Below, in pieces: positions 6,836-15,074 of a DNA stretch of 64,000 nt. Within the stretch, counting starts at the first letter, position 1. Each line of letters begins with the position of its first letter. A program made the translations under genes and the position numbers. The stretch comes from DASSUC01 sp035649895 (GTDB taxonomy: Bacteria; Actinomycetota; Actinomycetes; Mycobacteriales; Micromonosporaceae), in the NCBI GenBank assembly GCA_035649895.1, contig DASRIS010000118.1, positions 62,001 through 126,000 on the forward strand. Direction: 5' to 3'. The notes under the pieces are model-generated. The model made no database searches. It worked only from the letters and a program-made list of their open reading frames with translations, and was not told the DNA's origin.

Positions 6836-9800
6836 GTGACAAGCAACCCGCTGGCGCGCTTCGGCCCCGCCACCCGGGCGTGGTTCGAGGCGGCGTTCGC
6901 CGCGCCCACCCCAGCCCAGGCCGGGGCGTGGCGGGCGGTGAGCGCCGGTCAACACGCCCTGGTGGTCGCGCCGACCGGCTCCGGCAAGACGCTCGCCGCG
7001 TTCCTGTGGTCGCTCGACCGGCTGGCCACCGAGCCCCACCCGGCCGACCCGCGGCGGCGCTGCCGGGTGCTCTACGTGAGCCCGCTCAAGGCGCTCGCGG
7101 TCGACGTCGAGCGCAACCTGCGCGCCCCGCTCGCCGGCATCCGCCACGCCGCAGCCCGGCTCGGCGTGCCGCCGCCCGACGTCACCGTGGGCATGCGCAC
7201 CGGGGACACCCCCGCCGACGAGCGCCGGGCCTTCGGGCGTACGCCGCCGGACATCCTGATCACCACGCCCGAGTCGCTGTTCCTGCTGCTGACCTCGGCC
7301 GCGCGGGAGTCGCTGCGCGGCGTGGAGACGGTGATCGTCGACGAGGTGCACGCGATCTGCGCGACCAAGCGCGGCGCCCACCTGGCCTTGTCGCTGGAGC
7401 GGCTGGACGCGCTGCTGCCCGCCCCGGCGCAGCGGATCGGGCTGTCGGCGACGGTGCGCCCGGTCGACGAGACGGCCCGGTTCCTCGGCGGCACCCGGCC
7501 GGTCGAGGTGGTGCAGCCCCCGGCGGCGAAGACCATCGAGGTCACCGTCGAGGTGCCGGTCGAGGACATGACCCGGCTGGACGAGGTCGGGGCCGCCGGG
7601 CCCGGGGGCGAGGGCGAGCAGCCGCGGCGGGCCTCGATCTGGCCGGCCGTCGAGGAGCGGGTGCTCGACCTCGTCGAGGCGCACCGGTCCACGATCGTCT
7701 TCACCAACTCCCGCCGGGGCGCCGAGCGGCTCTGCGCCCGCCTCAACGAGCTCTCCGGGCAGCGGGCCGGGCAGGTGCCGGAGCCGGAGCCGACCCGTAC
7801 CCCGGCGGAGGTCATGGCGCAGGCCGGCACCGCGCGCGGCGCGGCACCCGTGATCGCCCGGGCCCACCACGGGTCGGTGTCGCGCGAGGAGCGCAAGCAC
7901 ATCGAGGAGGCGCTCAAGTCCGGCCGGCTGCCGGCCGTGGTCGCCACCTCCAGCCTGGAGCTCGGCATCGACATGGGCGCGGTCGACCTGGTCGTGCAGA
8001 TCGAGGCGCCGCCGACGGTCGCGGCCGGCCTGCAACGGGTCGGCCGGGCCGGGCACCAGGTGGGGGCGGTGTCCAGCGGGGTGGTGTTCCCCAAGCACCG
8101 GGGTGACCTGCTCTCCTGCGCGGTGGTCGCGGAGCGGATGCAGGCCGGCGCGATCGAGGAGCTGCGCTACCCGCGCAACCCGCTCGACGTGCTGGCCCAG
8201 CAGGTCATCGCGATGGTCGCCCTGGAGCCGTGGTCGCTGCCAGACCTGACCACACTGGTACGCCGTGCCGCGCCCTTCGCCGAGCTGCCCGACTCGGCCC
8301 TGCACGCGGTGCTGGACATGCTCTCCGGGCGCTACCCGTCGACCGCCTTTGCCGAGCTGCGTCCCCGGCTGGTCTGGGACCGGGCCACCGACCAGCTCAC
8401 CGGCCGTCCCGGCGCGCAGCGGCTCGCGGTGACCAGCGGCGGCACCATCCCGGACCGGGGGCTGTTCGGCGTGTTCCTGGCCGGCAGCGAGCGCGCCGCC
8501 CGGGTCGGCGAGCTCGACGAGGAGATGGTGTACGAGTCCCGCGTCGGCGACGTCTTCCTGCTCGGCTCCACCTCGTGGCGGATCGAGGAGATCACGCCCG
8601 ACCGGGTGCTCGTCTCCCCCGCCCCGGGCCAGGCCGCGCGCATGCCGTTCTGGAAGGGTGACGCGCCGGGGCGACCGGTCGAGCTGGGCCGGGCGATCGG
8701 GGCCCGGCTGCGCGGGCTGGCCCGGCTCGGCGAGCCGGCGGCGACGCAGGCCCTGCGCGCGGGCGGGCTGGACGAGTGGGCCGCCGGCAACCTGCTGGCC
8801 TACCTGCGCGAGCAGCGCGAGGCGACCCGGCACCTGCCGGACGACCGGACGGTCGTGGTGGAGCGCTTCCGCGACGAGCTGGGCGACTGGCGGCTGGCCG
8901 TGCACTGCGTGCTCGGCGCCAAGGTCAATGGCGCCTGGGCACTGGCGATCGGCCGCCGGCTCGGCGAGCGGTACGGCTTCGATGCCCAGGTGCTGCCCTC
9001 CGACGACGGGGTCGTGGTGCGGCTGCCAGACATGCTCGACGAGGCGCCAGGCGCCGAGCTGGCCGTCTTCGACCCCGACGAGGTCGCGTCCATTGTGGAG
9101 CAGTCGGTCGGCGGCTCGGCGATGTTCGCCTCCCGGTTCCGCGAGTGCGCCGCCCGGGCGCTGCTGCTGCCGCGCCGCGACCCGCGGCGGCGCCAACCAC
9201 TGTGGCAGCAGCGGCAGCGGGCGGCCCAGCTGCTCGAGGTGGCCCGGGAGCTCGCCGACTTCCCGATCACGCTGGAGGCGGCGCGGGAGTGCCTGCAGGA
9301 CGTGTTCGACGTGCCCGGGCTCGTCGAGCTGATGCGCGACCTGCGGTCCCGCCGGGTCCGCCTGGTCGAGGTGGAGACGCCGCGGCCGTCGCCGTTCGCC
9401 CGGTCGCTGCTGTTCGGCTATGTCGGCGCCTTCCTCTACGAGGGCGACGCCCCACTGGCCGAGCGCCGGGCCGCCGCCCTGGCGCTCGACTCCACCCTGC
9501 TCGGCGAGCTGCTCGGTCGGGTGGAGCTGCGCGAGCTGCTCGACCCGGGCGTGGTGGCCGAGACCGAGCGACGGTTGCAGTGGCTGGCCGAGGAGCGCCG
9601 GCCCCGCGACGCGGAGGACGTGGCCGAGCTGCTGCGGGTCGTCGGTGACCTGTCGCCGGCCGACGTGGCTGCCCGCGGCGTGGCCCCGGCCTGGCTGTCC
9701 GAGCTGGTCGCGGCGCGGCGGGCGATCCAGGTGCGCATCGCCGGTGAGGAACGGTGGCTGGCGGTGGAGGACGCCGGCCGGGTGCGCGACGCGCTCGGCG

Positions 9801-11446
9801 TGGCCCTGCCGGTCGGCGTGCCGCAGGCGTTCCTGGACAGCGGCGACGACCCGCTCGCCGACCTCGTCGCCCGGTACGCGCGCACCCACGCGCCGTTTAC
9901 GGCAGGCGCGTGCGCGGCACGGTTCGGGCTTGGTGTGTTCGTGGTCGAGCAGGCGCTGCGCCGGCTCGCCGCGACCGGCCGGGTCACCTCAGGCGAGCTC
10001 ACGCCCGGCGGGGCGGGCACCGAGTGGTGCGACGCCGAGGTGCTGCGCCTGCTGCGGCGCCGGTCCCTCGCGGCGCTGCGCCGGGAGATCGAGCCGGTGC
10101 CGGCGCAGGCGTTGACCCTGTTCCTGCCGCGCTGGCAGCACGTTGGCTCGTCCGCCCGCGGGGTGGAGGCGGTCGCCGCCGCGGTCGAGCAGCTGCAGGG
10201 TGCCCCGGTGCCGGCCTCGGCCCTGGAGCGGCTGGTGCTGCCCGCCCGGGTGGCCGACTACACCCCCGCCTACCTGGACGAGCTGTGCGCCAGCGGCGAC
10301 GTGGTCTGGGCCGGTGCCGGCGCGATCGCCGGGGGCGACGGCTGGCTCACCCTGGCCTACGCCGACGCCGCCCCGCTGCTGCTGGCCCCACCCGATGAGG
10401 CCCTGGCGCTGACCCCGCTGCACCAGGCGGTCCTGGACGCGCTCGCCGACGGGCAGGCACTGTTCTTCCGGGCACTGTCCGACCGGCTCGGCGCCCAGGA
10501 CGACCGCGAGCTGGTCGCCGCCGTGTGGGACCTGGTGTGGGCCGGATGGCTGTCGAACGACACGCTCGCGCCGGTGCGGGCGCTGCTCTCCGGCGGCTCG
10601 GGAGCGCACCGCTCCCGCCCCGCACCCGCCCGCTCGCGGTACCGCCGCCCGGGCCGCGTGGGGCTGCCGTCCCGCACCGGCCCGCCGACCGCTGCTGGGC
10701 GGTGGTACCGGCTGCCGGACCGCGACACCGACCCGACCCGGCGGGCCGCCGCCGCTGCCGACGCGCTGCTGGAGCGGCACGGCGTGGTGACCCGTGGAGC
10801 CGTCGCCGCCGAAGGGGTGGCCGGTGGGTTCGCGGCGGTCTACCCGGTCCTCGCGGCGCTGGAGGAGCGCGGGGCGGCCCGGCGGGGCTACTTCGTGGAG
10901 GGGCTGGGCGCGGCGCAGTTCGCCGTGCCGGGCGCGGTGGACCGGCTGCGGTCGCTCGCCGCCGACGGCGACGTGCCGGCCGGCCGGGCAGGCGCCGGGA
11001 CAGACACGGGCCGCACCGGAGGAGGCGCGGGCGGCACCGGGCGCGGCGCGGCCGCCGCCCTGGTGCTCGCCGCGACCGACCCGGCCAACCCGTACGGCGC
11101 CGCGCTGCCCTGGCCGGAACGGATCGTGGACTCCGGGGACGGCGACCCGGCCAGCGCCACCGGCCACCGGGCCGGTCGCAAGGCCGGCGCGCTCGTCGTG
11201 CTGGTCGCCGGGGCGCTCGCACTCTACGTCGAGCGGGGCGGGCGTACCGTGCTGTCCTATGTGGACGACATCGATGCGCTGGAGGTCGCGGCAAAGGCCC
11301 TGGCGGACGCGGTGCACGCCGGCGCGCTGGGGGCGCTGTCGGTGGAGCGGGCCGACGGTGCGGCCGTGCACGCGTCCCCGCTGGCCGACGCGCTGAGCGC
11401 GGCCGGGTTCCGGCCGACCCACCGGGGGCTGCGCCTGCGCGGCTGA
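6836..11446 (+). CDS. lhr: large ATP-dependent helicase Lhr (Lhr-Core plus long C-terminal domain)
   Basis: A 1536-residue superfamily 2 helicase. Walker A APTGSGKTLA (45-54), motif II VDEVHAI (about 168), SAT motif LSATVRP, motif V ATSSLELGIDMG and motif VI QRVGRAGHQ are all intact. The winged-helix and Lhr-specific beta-barrel region follow, then a ~700-residue C-terminal part, as in mycobacterial Lhr of similar length. Lhr translocates 3'-to-5' on single-stranded DNA and unwinds RNA:DNA hybrids; mycobacterial lhr belongs to a DNA-damage response. In M. tuberculosis nei2 is its neighbour; here nei2 is in the same window but 6.5 kb away. The GTG start lies six bases after CAGGAT, a weak leaderless-type -10. 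The C-terminal ~150 residues include a low-complexity G/A/T-rich linker (about 1380-1410). Confidence 0.93.
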   Translation: MTSNPLARFGPATRAWFEAAFAAPTPAQAGAWRAVSAGQHALVVAPTGSGKTLAAFLWSLDRLATEPHPADPRRRCRVLYVSPLKALAVDVERNLRAPLAGIRHAAARLGVPPPDVTVGMRTGDTPADERRAFGRTPPDILITTPESLFLLLTSAARESLRGVETVIVDEVHAICATKRGAHLALSLERLDALLPAPAQRIGLSATVRPVDETARFLGGTRPVEVVQPPAAKTIEVTVEVPVEDMTRLDEVGAAGPGGEGEQPRRASIWPAVEERVLDLVEAHRSTIVFTNSRRGAERLCARLNELSGQRAGQVPEPEPTRTPAEVMAQAGTARGAAPVIARAHHGSVSREERKHIEEALKSGRLPAVVATSSLELGIDMGAVDLVVQIEAPPTVAAGLQRVGRAGHQVGAVSSGVVFPKHRGDLLSCAVVAERMQAGAIEELRYPRNPLDVLAQQVIAMVALEPWSLPDLTTLVRRAAPFAELPDSALHAVLDMLSGRYPSTAFAELRPRLVWDRATDQLTGRPGAQRLAVTSGGTIPDRGLFGVFLAGSERAARVGELDEEMVYESRVGDVFLLGSTSWRIEEITPDRVLVSPAPGQAARMPFWKGDAPGRPVELGRAIGARLRGLARLGEPAATQALRAGGLDEWAAGNLLAYLREQREATRHLPDDRTVVVERFRDELGDWRLAVHCVLGAKVNGAWALAIGRRLGERYGFDAQVLPSDDGVVVRLPDMLDEAPGAELAVFDPDEVASIVEQSVGGSAMFASRFRECAARALLLPRRDPRRRQPLWQQRQRAAQLLEVARELADFPITLEAARECLQDVFDVPGLVELMRDLRSRRVRLVEVETPRPSPFARSLLFGYVGAFLYEGDAPLAERRAAALALDSTLLGELLGRVELRELLDPGVVAETERRLQWLAEERRPRDAEDVAELLRVVGDLSPADVAARGVAPAWLSELVAARRAIQVRIAGEERWLAVEDAGRVRDALGVALPVGVPQAFLDSGDDPLADLVARYARTHAPFTAGACAARFGLGVFVVEQALRRLAATGRVTSGELTPGGAGTEWCDAEVLRLLRRRSLAALRREIEPVPAQALTLFLPRWQHVGSSARGVEAVAAAVEQLQGAPVPASALERLVLPARVADYTPAYLDELCASGDVVWAGAGAIAGGDGWLTLAYADAAPLLLAPPDEALALTPLHQAVLDALADGQALFFRALSDRLGAQDDRELVAAVWDLVWAGWLSNDTLAPVRALLSGGSGAHRSRPAPARSRYRRPGRVGLPSRTGPPTAAGRWYRLPDRDTDPTRRAAAAADALLERHGVVTRGAVAAEGVAGGFAAVYPVLAALEERGAARRGYFVEGLGAAQFAVPGAVDRLRSLAADGDVPAGRAGAGTDTGRTGGGAGGTGRGAAAALVLAATDPANPYGAALPWPERIVDSGDGDPASATGHRAGRKAGALVVLVAGALALYVERGGRTVLSYVDDIDALEVAAKALADAVHAGALGALSVERADGAAVHASPLADALSAAGFRPTHRGLRLRG

Positions 11447-11474
11447 CCGGCGCCGGGTTTGGCACGATCGGCAG

Positions 11475-12716
11475 GTGCCCCTGACCGCGTCCCGCGCCTT
11501 GATCCGCCAGACCGAGCGCTGGTTCGTCCAGCGCGGCGTGCCGACCCTGATCGAGGGGTACGGCTTCGTCGCCCACGTGCTGCCGCGCATGCTGCCGTTC
11601 CTGGCACTGACCGCACTTGGCAGCCTCACCTGGCTGGTGCCCGCGCCGCCCGGCCCGTACGGGCGGCTGCTGCTCCTGCTCGCCGTGGCGGTGCTGGGCG
11701 TGGGCGGGTGGCTGGCGCTCACCGCGTTCGGCCGGCGGGCGCCTCGCCCCACCCGGGTCACCACAGCCGCCCTCCTGGCGGCGTACGCCGCGCTGCCGGC
11801 GCTCGTACCCCTGCTCGTTGTCGCCGGGTACGGCAGCGAGCGGGCGGAACAGGTCCTCCGCCAGCCCTCCGGCGCCGCGGTGGCGAGCTTCGCCGGCGCG
11901 CACCTGCTGGCGTTCGTCACGGCGTGGCTGGTGACCGCGTACGGCCTGGTGCCGCTGACCCGGCGGGCGGTCGAGGACGCGGTGCGGGACATGCGCAACA
12001 GCGTGAAGCTGCAAGGCCGGGCGCTGCCGATGCTGCTCTTCGTCACACTGTTCTTCTTCTTCACCGGCGAGCTGTGGCAGGCGATGAACCGGCTGACCTG
12101 GTGGCGCATGCTGCTCGTGGTCGCGCTGTTCGCCGCGGTCACGGTGCTCGCCGCGGCGGCCCGGCTGCGGGACGAGATCGGCCGGGTGGAGCAGGACCTC
12201 AGCCAACCCCGCCTCAACGCGGCGTGCCGGGAGACGCCGCTGGCCGACGTACCCCTGGTCGAGATCGTGCCGGACGGGGCGCTGCAGGCCCGGCCGCTGG
12301 AGGCACGCCAGGTCGGCAACCTCCTGGTCGGGCTGGCAATGCGCCAACTGGTGCAGGCCAGCCTGGTCGGGATGGGCCTATTCGCGTTCTTCATGGTGCT
12401 CGGCGCGATCGTGGTGGACCCGGCAACCGCCGAGCAGTGGCTCGGCGAGCCGGCCCGGCCCTGGGTGTGGCTGCCTGAGCTCCCGGCCGCGCTGCCCCGG
12501 GCAGCGGTGATTCTGGCCGGCTTCGGCAGCATGTACTTTGCCGTGACCTCGATGAGCGACAGCGAGCACCGGCGGCAGTTCTTCGCGCCGATCCTGGAGG
12601 AGGTGGAGCGCACCCTCGCGGTACGGGCGGTCTACCTGGCGGTGCGCGAGGTCGTGCTGCCGCCGTCACCGGGGCGGGCGGGCGCCCCGGCCCGCTCCGC
12701 GGACCAGGGTGGGTAG
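11475..12716 (+). CDS. polytopic membrane protein of unknown function
   Basis: A 413-residue integral membrane protein that I cannot assign to a characterised family. Hydrophobic segments are visible around residues 35-58 (paired), 62-80, 95-120, 135-160, 185-205, 210-230, 285-320 and 335-360. A charged cytosolic-type segment (RLRDEIGRVEQDLSQPRLNAACRETPLADVPLVEIVPDG) sits between helices in the middle. It lies 28 bases after lhr on the same strand, so it may be co-transcribed. GTG start with no strong Shine-Dalgarno. The C-terminus is hydrophilic and short. Confidence 0.7.
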   Translation: MPLTASRALIRQTERWFVQRGVPTLIEGYGFVAHVLPRMLPFLALTALGSLTWLVPAPPGPYGRLLLLLAVAVLGVGGWLALTAFGRRAPRPTRVTTAALLAAYAALPALVPLLVVAGYGSERAEQVLRQPSGAAVASFAGAHLLAFVTAWLVTAYGLVPLTRRAVEDAVRDMRNSVKLQGRALPMLLFVTLFFFFTGELWQAMNRLTWWRMLLVVALFAAVTVLAAAARLRDEIGRVEQDLSQPRLNAACRETPLADVPLVEIVPDGALQARPLEARQVGNLLVGLAMRQLVQASLVGMGLFAFFMVLGAIVVDPATAEQWLGEPARPWVWLPELPAALPRAAVILAGFGSMYFAVTSMSDSEHRRQFFAPILEEVERTLAVRAVYLAVREVVLPPSPGRAGAPARSADQGG

Positions 12717-12976
12717 CCCGGGAGCGGCGGCGGAGGGCAGGCCCGACCTGCGCCGGCCAGCTAAACGCCAGTTGCCCCGAGAGGACAGCACGGTGTCCTT
12801 TGGGGCGCCAGCTAGGTATTGGGTAGTCAGGGCAGCCCGTTACGCACCTCGGATGATGGTGGACAGGAAGCGCACTGCCCCCCACTCGTGCCCATAGCCC
12901 CACCACCGGGCGATCTGCCTGCTCGGGCAGGCTCGGCTCGATCCAAACCAGCCGACCAGCGAGTATGACCTGTGTC

Positions 12977-12998
12977 TACAATCGTCTACGATGAGGTC
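12977..12998 (+). promoter_or_regulatory. promoter/operator of a toxin-antitoxin-like pair
   Basis: Two GTCTACRAT units 10 bp apart include TACAAT (12977-12982) and TACGAT (12987-12992). The second hexamer is six bases before the GTG at 12999, the spacing expected for leaderless transcription. An inverted repeat ATCGT-CT-ACGAT (12981-12992) overlaps the hexamer and could be an autoregulatory site. Confidence 0.45.
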
Positions 12999-13286
12999 GT
13001 GCCCGAGGAGATCTACGAGTTCGGCGACGACAGTTACGCCGCCGCGATCGCGGTCGGGGTCGACGTGCTCACGGTGCTCGCCGTGCTTTACGGGCACCCG
13101 GTCCATCGACGGTTCGTCGGCACCACCGGCCTGATCGTCACCGGGCGAACGCCGACGGGGCAAATCATCAGCATCGGCTTACTGGAGCTGCCCGGCCGCG
13201 ACAACGTGTATCGGGTGGCCGAGGTGACGGTGCTGCCGCCCGAGCAGGCCGCGGCGGCCGAGAAACGATTGGAGGGTGAGATCTGA
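12999..13286 (+). CDS. putative toxin of a BrnT-like/DUF4258-like type
   Basis: A 95-residue protein, or 104 if the upstream GTG at 12972 is used. After an acidic N-terminus it has VDVLTVLAVLYGHPVHRRFVGTTGLIVTGRTPTGQIISIGLLEL and a C-terminal strand with VYRVAEVTVLPP. This resembles the helix, then R-rich strand, then GRT-x-x-G-R, then final strand plan of small RelE/BrnT-fold toxins, but similarity is weak. The downstream gene starts with a one-base overlap (TGATG) and looks like a ribbon-helix-helix antitoxin, which is the main reason for the toxin call. The GTG at 12999 was preferred because TACGAT lies six bases upstream. Confidence 0.55.
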   Translation: MPEEIYEFGDDSYAAAIAVGVDVLTVLAVLYGHPVHRRFVGTTGLIVTGRTPTGQIISIGLLELPGRDNVYRVAEVTVLPPEQAAAAEKRLEGEI

Positions 13287-13582
13287 TGACAACCCGTGAC
13301 GAGTTGCGAAGGGCGATGACAGAGCAAGACTTCACCGAAGGTGAGGTCGTCACTGGTCAGCGCCCGATGTCGGTCGTGTTCTCCTTCCGCGCCCCGGCCG
13401 AGTGGTCTCAGGAGATCGTGGCAGAGATGCAGCGTCGTGGCCTGGACAACCCGAGCCAGCTCATGAAGGCGCTCCTGCGCGAAGGACTCGATCGAGCTGC
13501 CACCGGCGGCAGGCGGGTCGTCACTGTGCGCGTGGACGACCTACATCGGGCTATCGACTCGGTGACGCGCGCCGCTGCGTAG
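13286..13582 (+). CDS. putative ribbon-helix-helix antitoxin partner
   Basis: A 98-residue protein with a strong ribosome binding site (GGAGGGTGAG at 13271-13280) inside the upstream gene and a one-base stop/start overlap with it. The middle reads SVVFSFRAPAEWSQEIVAEM, then QRRGLDNPSQLMKALLREGL, a strand-helix-turn-helix pattern consistent with a ribbon-helix-helix DNA-binding core. A second strand-helix (RVVTVRVDDLHRAIDSV) follows at the C-terminus. Translational coupling and size point to the antitoxin of a toxin-antitoxin module; the family is not confidently identified. Confidence 0.55.
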   Translation: MTTRDELRRAMTEQDFTEGEVVTGQRPMSVVFSFRAPAEWSQEIVAEMQRRGLDNPSQLMKALLREGLDRAATGGRRVVTVRVDDLHRAIDSVTRAAA

Positions 13583-13592
13583 CGCCGCTCCG

Positions 13593-14582
13593 GGAGGACT
13601 TCCCAAAACATATTTTAAATGGGGTTCCAGTACAGGCCGTACACCCGGAAGACCTCCAGCTTGGTCACGGTGCGTAGCACCGCAGGGAGCTCCTCCAACG
13701 ACCGGCGGAAGCCGGTCTTGAGAACCTTCCAACACCTCAGATGCGCGATCGCACGCTCCACGGCGGCCCGGATCCGGTTCAACGCGGTGTTGCCGGCATG
13801 GCGGACCTCGGTCAGCTCCCGGCCCGGCGGCTTCTTGTACGGGGTACGGATCCTGGTCCCTTGGTACCCTTTGTCCCCGATCATCCCCGTCCCGTCCTGC
13901 TCGTAGTGCCCTACCCACCGCGCGGCGATGCCGGACTCGCCAAACGCCCTACTGTCGTGCATGGACCCCGGGCACGGGTCACCGACATCGGCCAACCGCC
14001 CCGACAGGGTGGCCACCACCTGCACGTTCTGCCCGCAGTACCTTTTCTTGTCCGAGAACAGGCCGCCCACCCGGTCGCGTTCCCCAATGGGGACCACCAG
14101 CCCGTCCACCAGCGCCGCCTCCCGCTGGGCCTGGGCACGGACCTGCTCATACAGCGGCGCGAGCACCAGGTCGACCAGTACCTCCAGCTCGTCCTGGTAG
14201 CGCCCCACCGTGCTCGACCCACACCCGAACAGCTCCCCGAGCACATCGGGCGGCAGGTTGTGCCGCAGCGCGAACAGCACCATCACCAGCGCGGTATACA
14301 AGGGCAGAACCCGGGGCCGGCCTGTCGGCGCGTCCCACTCGACCATCGAGGCCAACTGCCCGTACAGCCAGTCCACTTGCTCCTGGTCCTGCCCGGTCAT
14401 ACGCTCGCACCGCGGCGGCCGGCCGTCGGTTGTCTGAGTCCACACAACCCAGATGACCTACACGATGCCGGCCGCTGCGCCCGCGAACGACACACGCGAC
14501 GCTGGTCACCCCATGGGAGCCACCGACCGTTACATCAATCTTTGTGATACCGAACTGGGCAATAGGTTTCGGGAAGTCCTCC
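13593..14582 (-). mobile_element. IS5-type insertion sequence with 17-bp terminal inverted repeats
   Basis: About 990 bp. The left end GGAGGACTTCCCAAAAC (13593-13609) and the right end, read inward as GGAGGACTTCCCGAAAC (complement of 14566-14582), match at 16 of 17 positions. One transposase gene fills most of the element on the minus strand. The left boundary lies 11 bases after the stop of the antitoxin-like gene, so that gene escaped disruption. No exact target-site duplication is evident; the flanks share only TCCGGG-like sequence. Confidence 0.75.
13615..14400 (-). CDS. IS5-family DDE transposase (DDE_Tnp_4 type)
   Basis: A 261-residue transposase. The N-terminal half has a helix-turn-helix region (LPPDVLGELFGCGSSTVGRYQDEL). 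The catalytic triad is visible as D in LVDGLVVPIG, D in GMIGDKGYQG and E in AAVERAIAHLRCWK, with the spacing of the DDE_Tnp_4 group of IS5-like elements. The ATG at 14400 was chosen; a longer frame to 14445 exists. The frame is intact, so the element may still be active. It lies between matching 17-bp inverted repeats. Confidence 0.88.
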   Translation of the reverse strand: MTGQDQEQVDWLYGQLASMVEWDAPTGRPRVLPLYTALVMVLFALRHNLPPDVLGELFGCGSSTVGRYQDELEVLVDLVLAPLYEQVRAQAQREAALVDGLVVPIGERDRVGGLFSDKKRYCGQNVQVVATLSGRLADVGDPCPGSMHDSRAFGESGIAARWVGHYEQDGTGMIGDKGYQGTRIRTPYKKPPGRELTEVRHAGNTALNRIRAAVERAIAHLRCWKVLKTGFRRSLEELPAVLRTVTKLEVFRVYGLYWNPI

Positions 14583-14838
14583 GGGTGGCGAGGTCGATAG
14601 TGTCGTCGCTGGGTTTCGGCGTCGAGGTTGGCGAGGGCCCGCGGATCGTGGACGCCCACCCGGCGGCGGTACTCGGCTCGCTGGTCGGATACGTGGACAG
14701 CGCCTGGTCGCCGCGGGGAGTCTGCCGCCAGCTGGTCGCGTCCCTTGATGACGCCCTACACGACCCGCTGACCGGCGCACCCAACCGGGCGACCGCCCTG
14801 GCCATTGACCTCGAAAAGCCAAGTGGTCGACGCGAGCG
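14583..14838 (+). pseudogene. remnant carrying a GGDEF-domain start motif, next to the IS end
   Basis: The 14583-15074 stretch holds no intact gene. On the plus strand an open frame entering from the IS end reads LVASLDDALHDPLTG and then APNRATALA; the block HDPLTGAPNR (14759-14788) is close to the H-D-x-L-T-G-L-P-N-R opening of GGDEF (diguanylate cyclase) domains. After about 14830 the resemblance fades (GRQVGLRLHLA could be a decayed continuation) and no GGDEF active loop follows. It is likely the fragment of a gene truncated by the insertion sequence. The minus strand is also open in parts, with an in-frame TAG at 14756-14758, so the reading direction is not certain. Confidence 0.4.
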
Positions 14839-15074
14839 GCAAGCCGGTGGCAGGCAAGTCGGCCTCCGGCTGCATCTCGCCCGTGACGACGGTCCAGAGG
14901 TAGACGATGCGTGCCTGAGTGTTAGGCGAGCGTCCCCCACTGCGCCGGTCAGGAGGCATGCGCGCATACGTTCGCCCCGGCCGGGGCGCCCGCTCCCGGC
15001 TGCGCCATCACGTCACCGTCACGCCCTCCGGGTGGGCAGCCGTTGCTGCGGCGGCGCATGAAAAGGTGGAGCGC

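Noticed and set aside
6773..9889. A 1038-codon open frame antisense to lhr
   Set aside because: It lies opposite a helicase gene with all motifs intact; long antisense frames are expected at this GC content and its translation is low-complexity.
9989..12613. An 874-codon antisense frame across the lhr end and the membrane protein gene
   Set aside because: Shadow frame; the opposite strand has clear domain and membrane-helix structure.
14756..14959. Minus-strand frame beside the IS, continuing after a TAG toward 14583
   Set aside because: It has coding-like codon use, but the opposite strand contains the recognisable GGDEF start motif, so the minus reading is less likely; kept only as an alternative.
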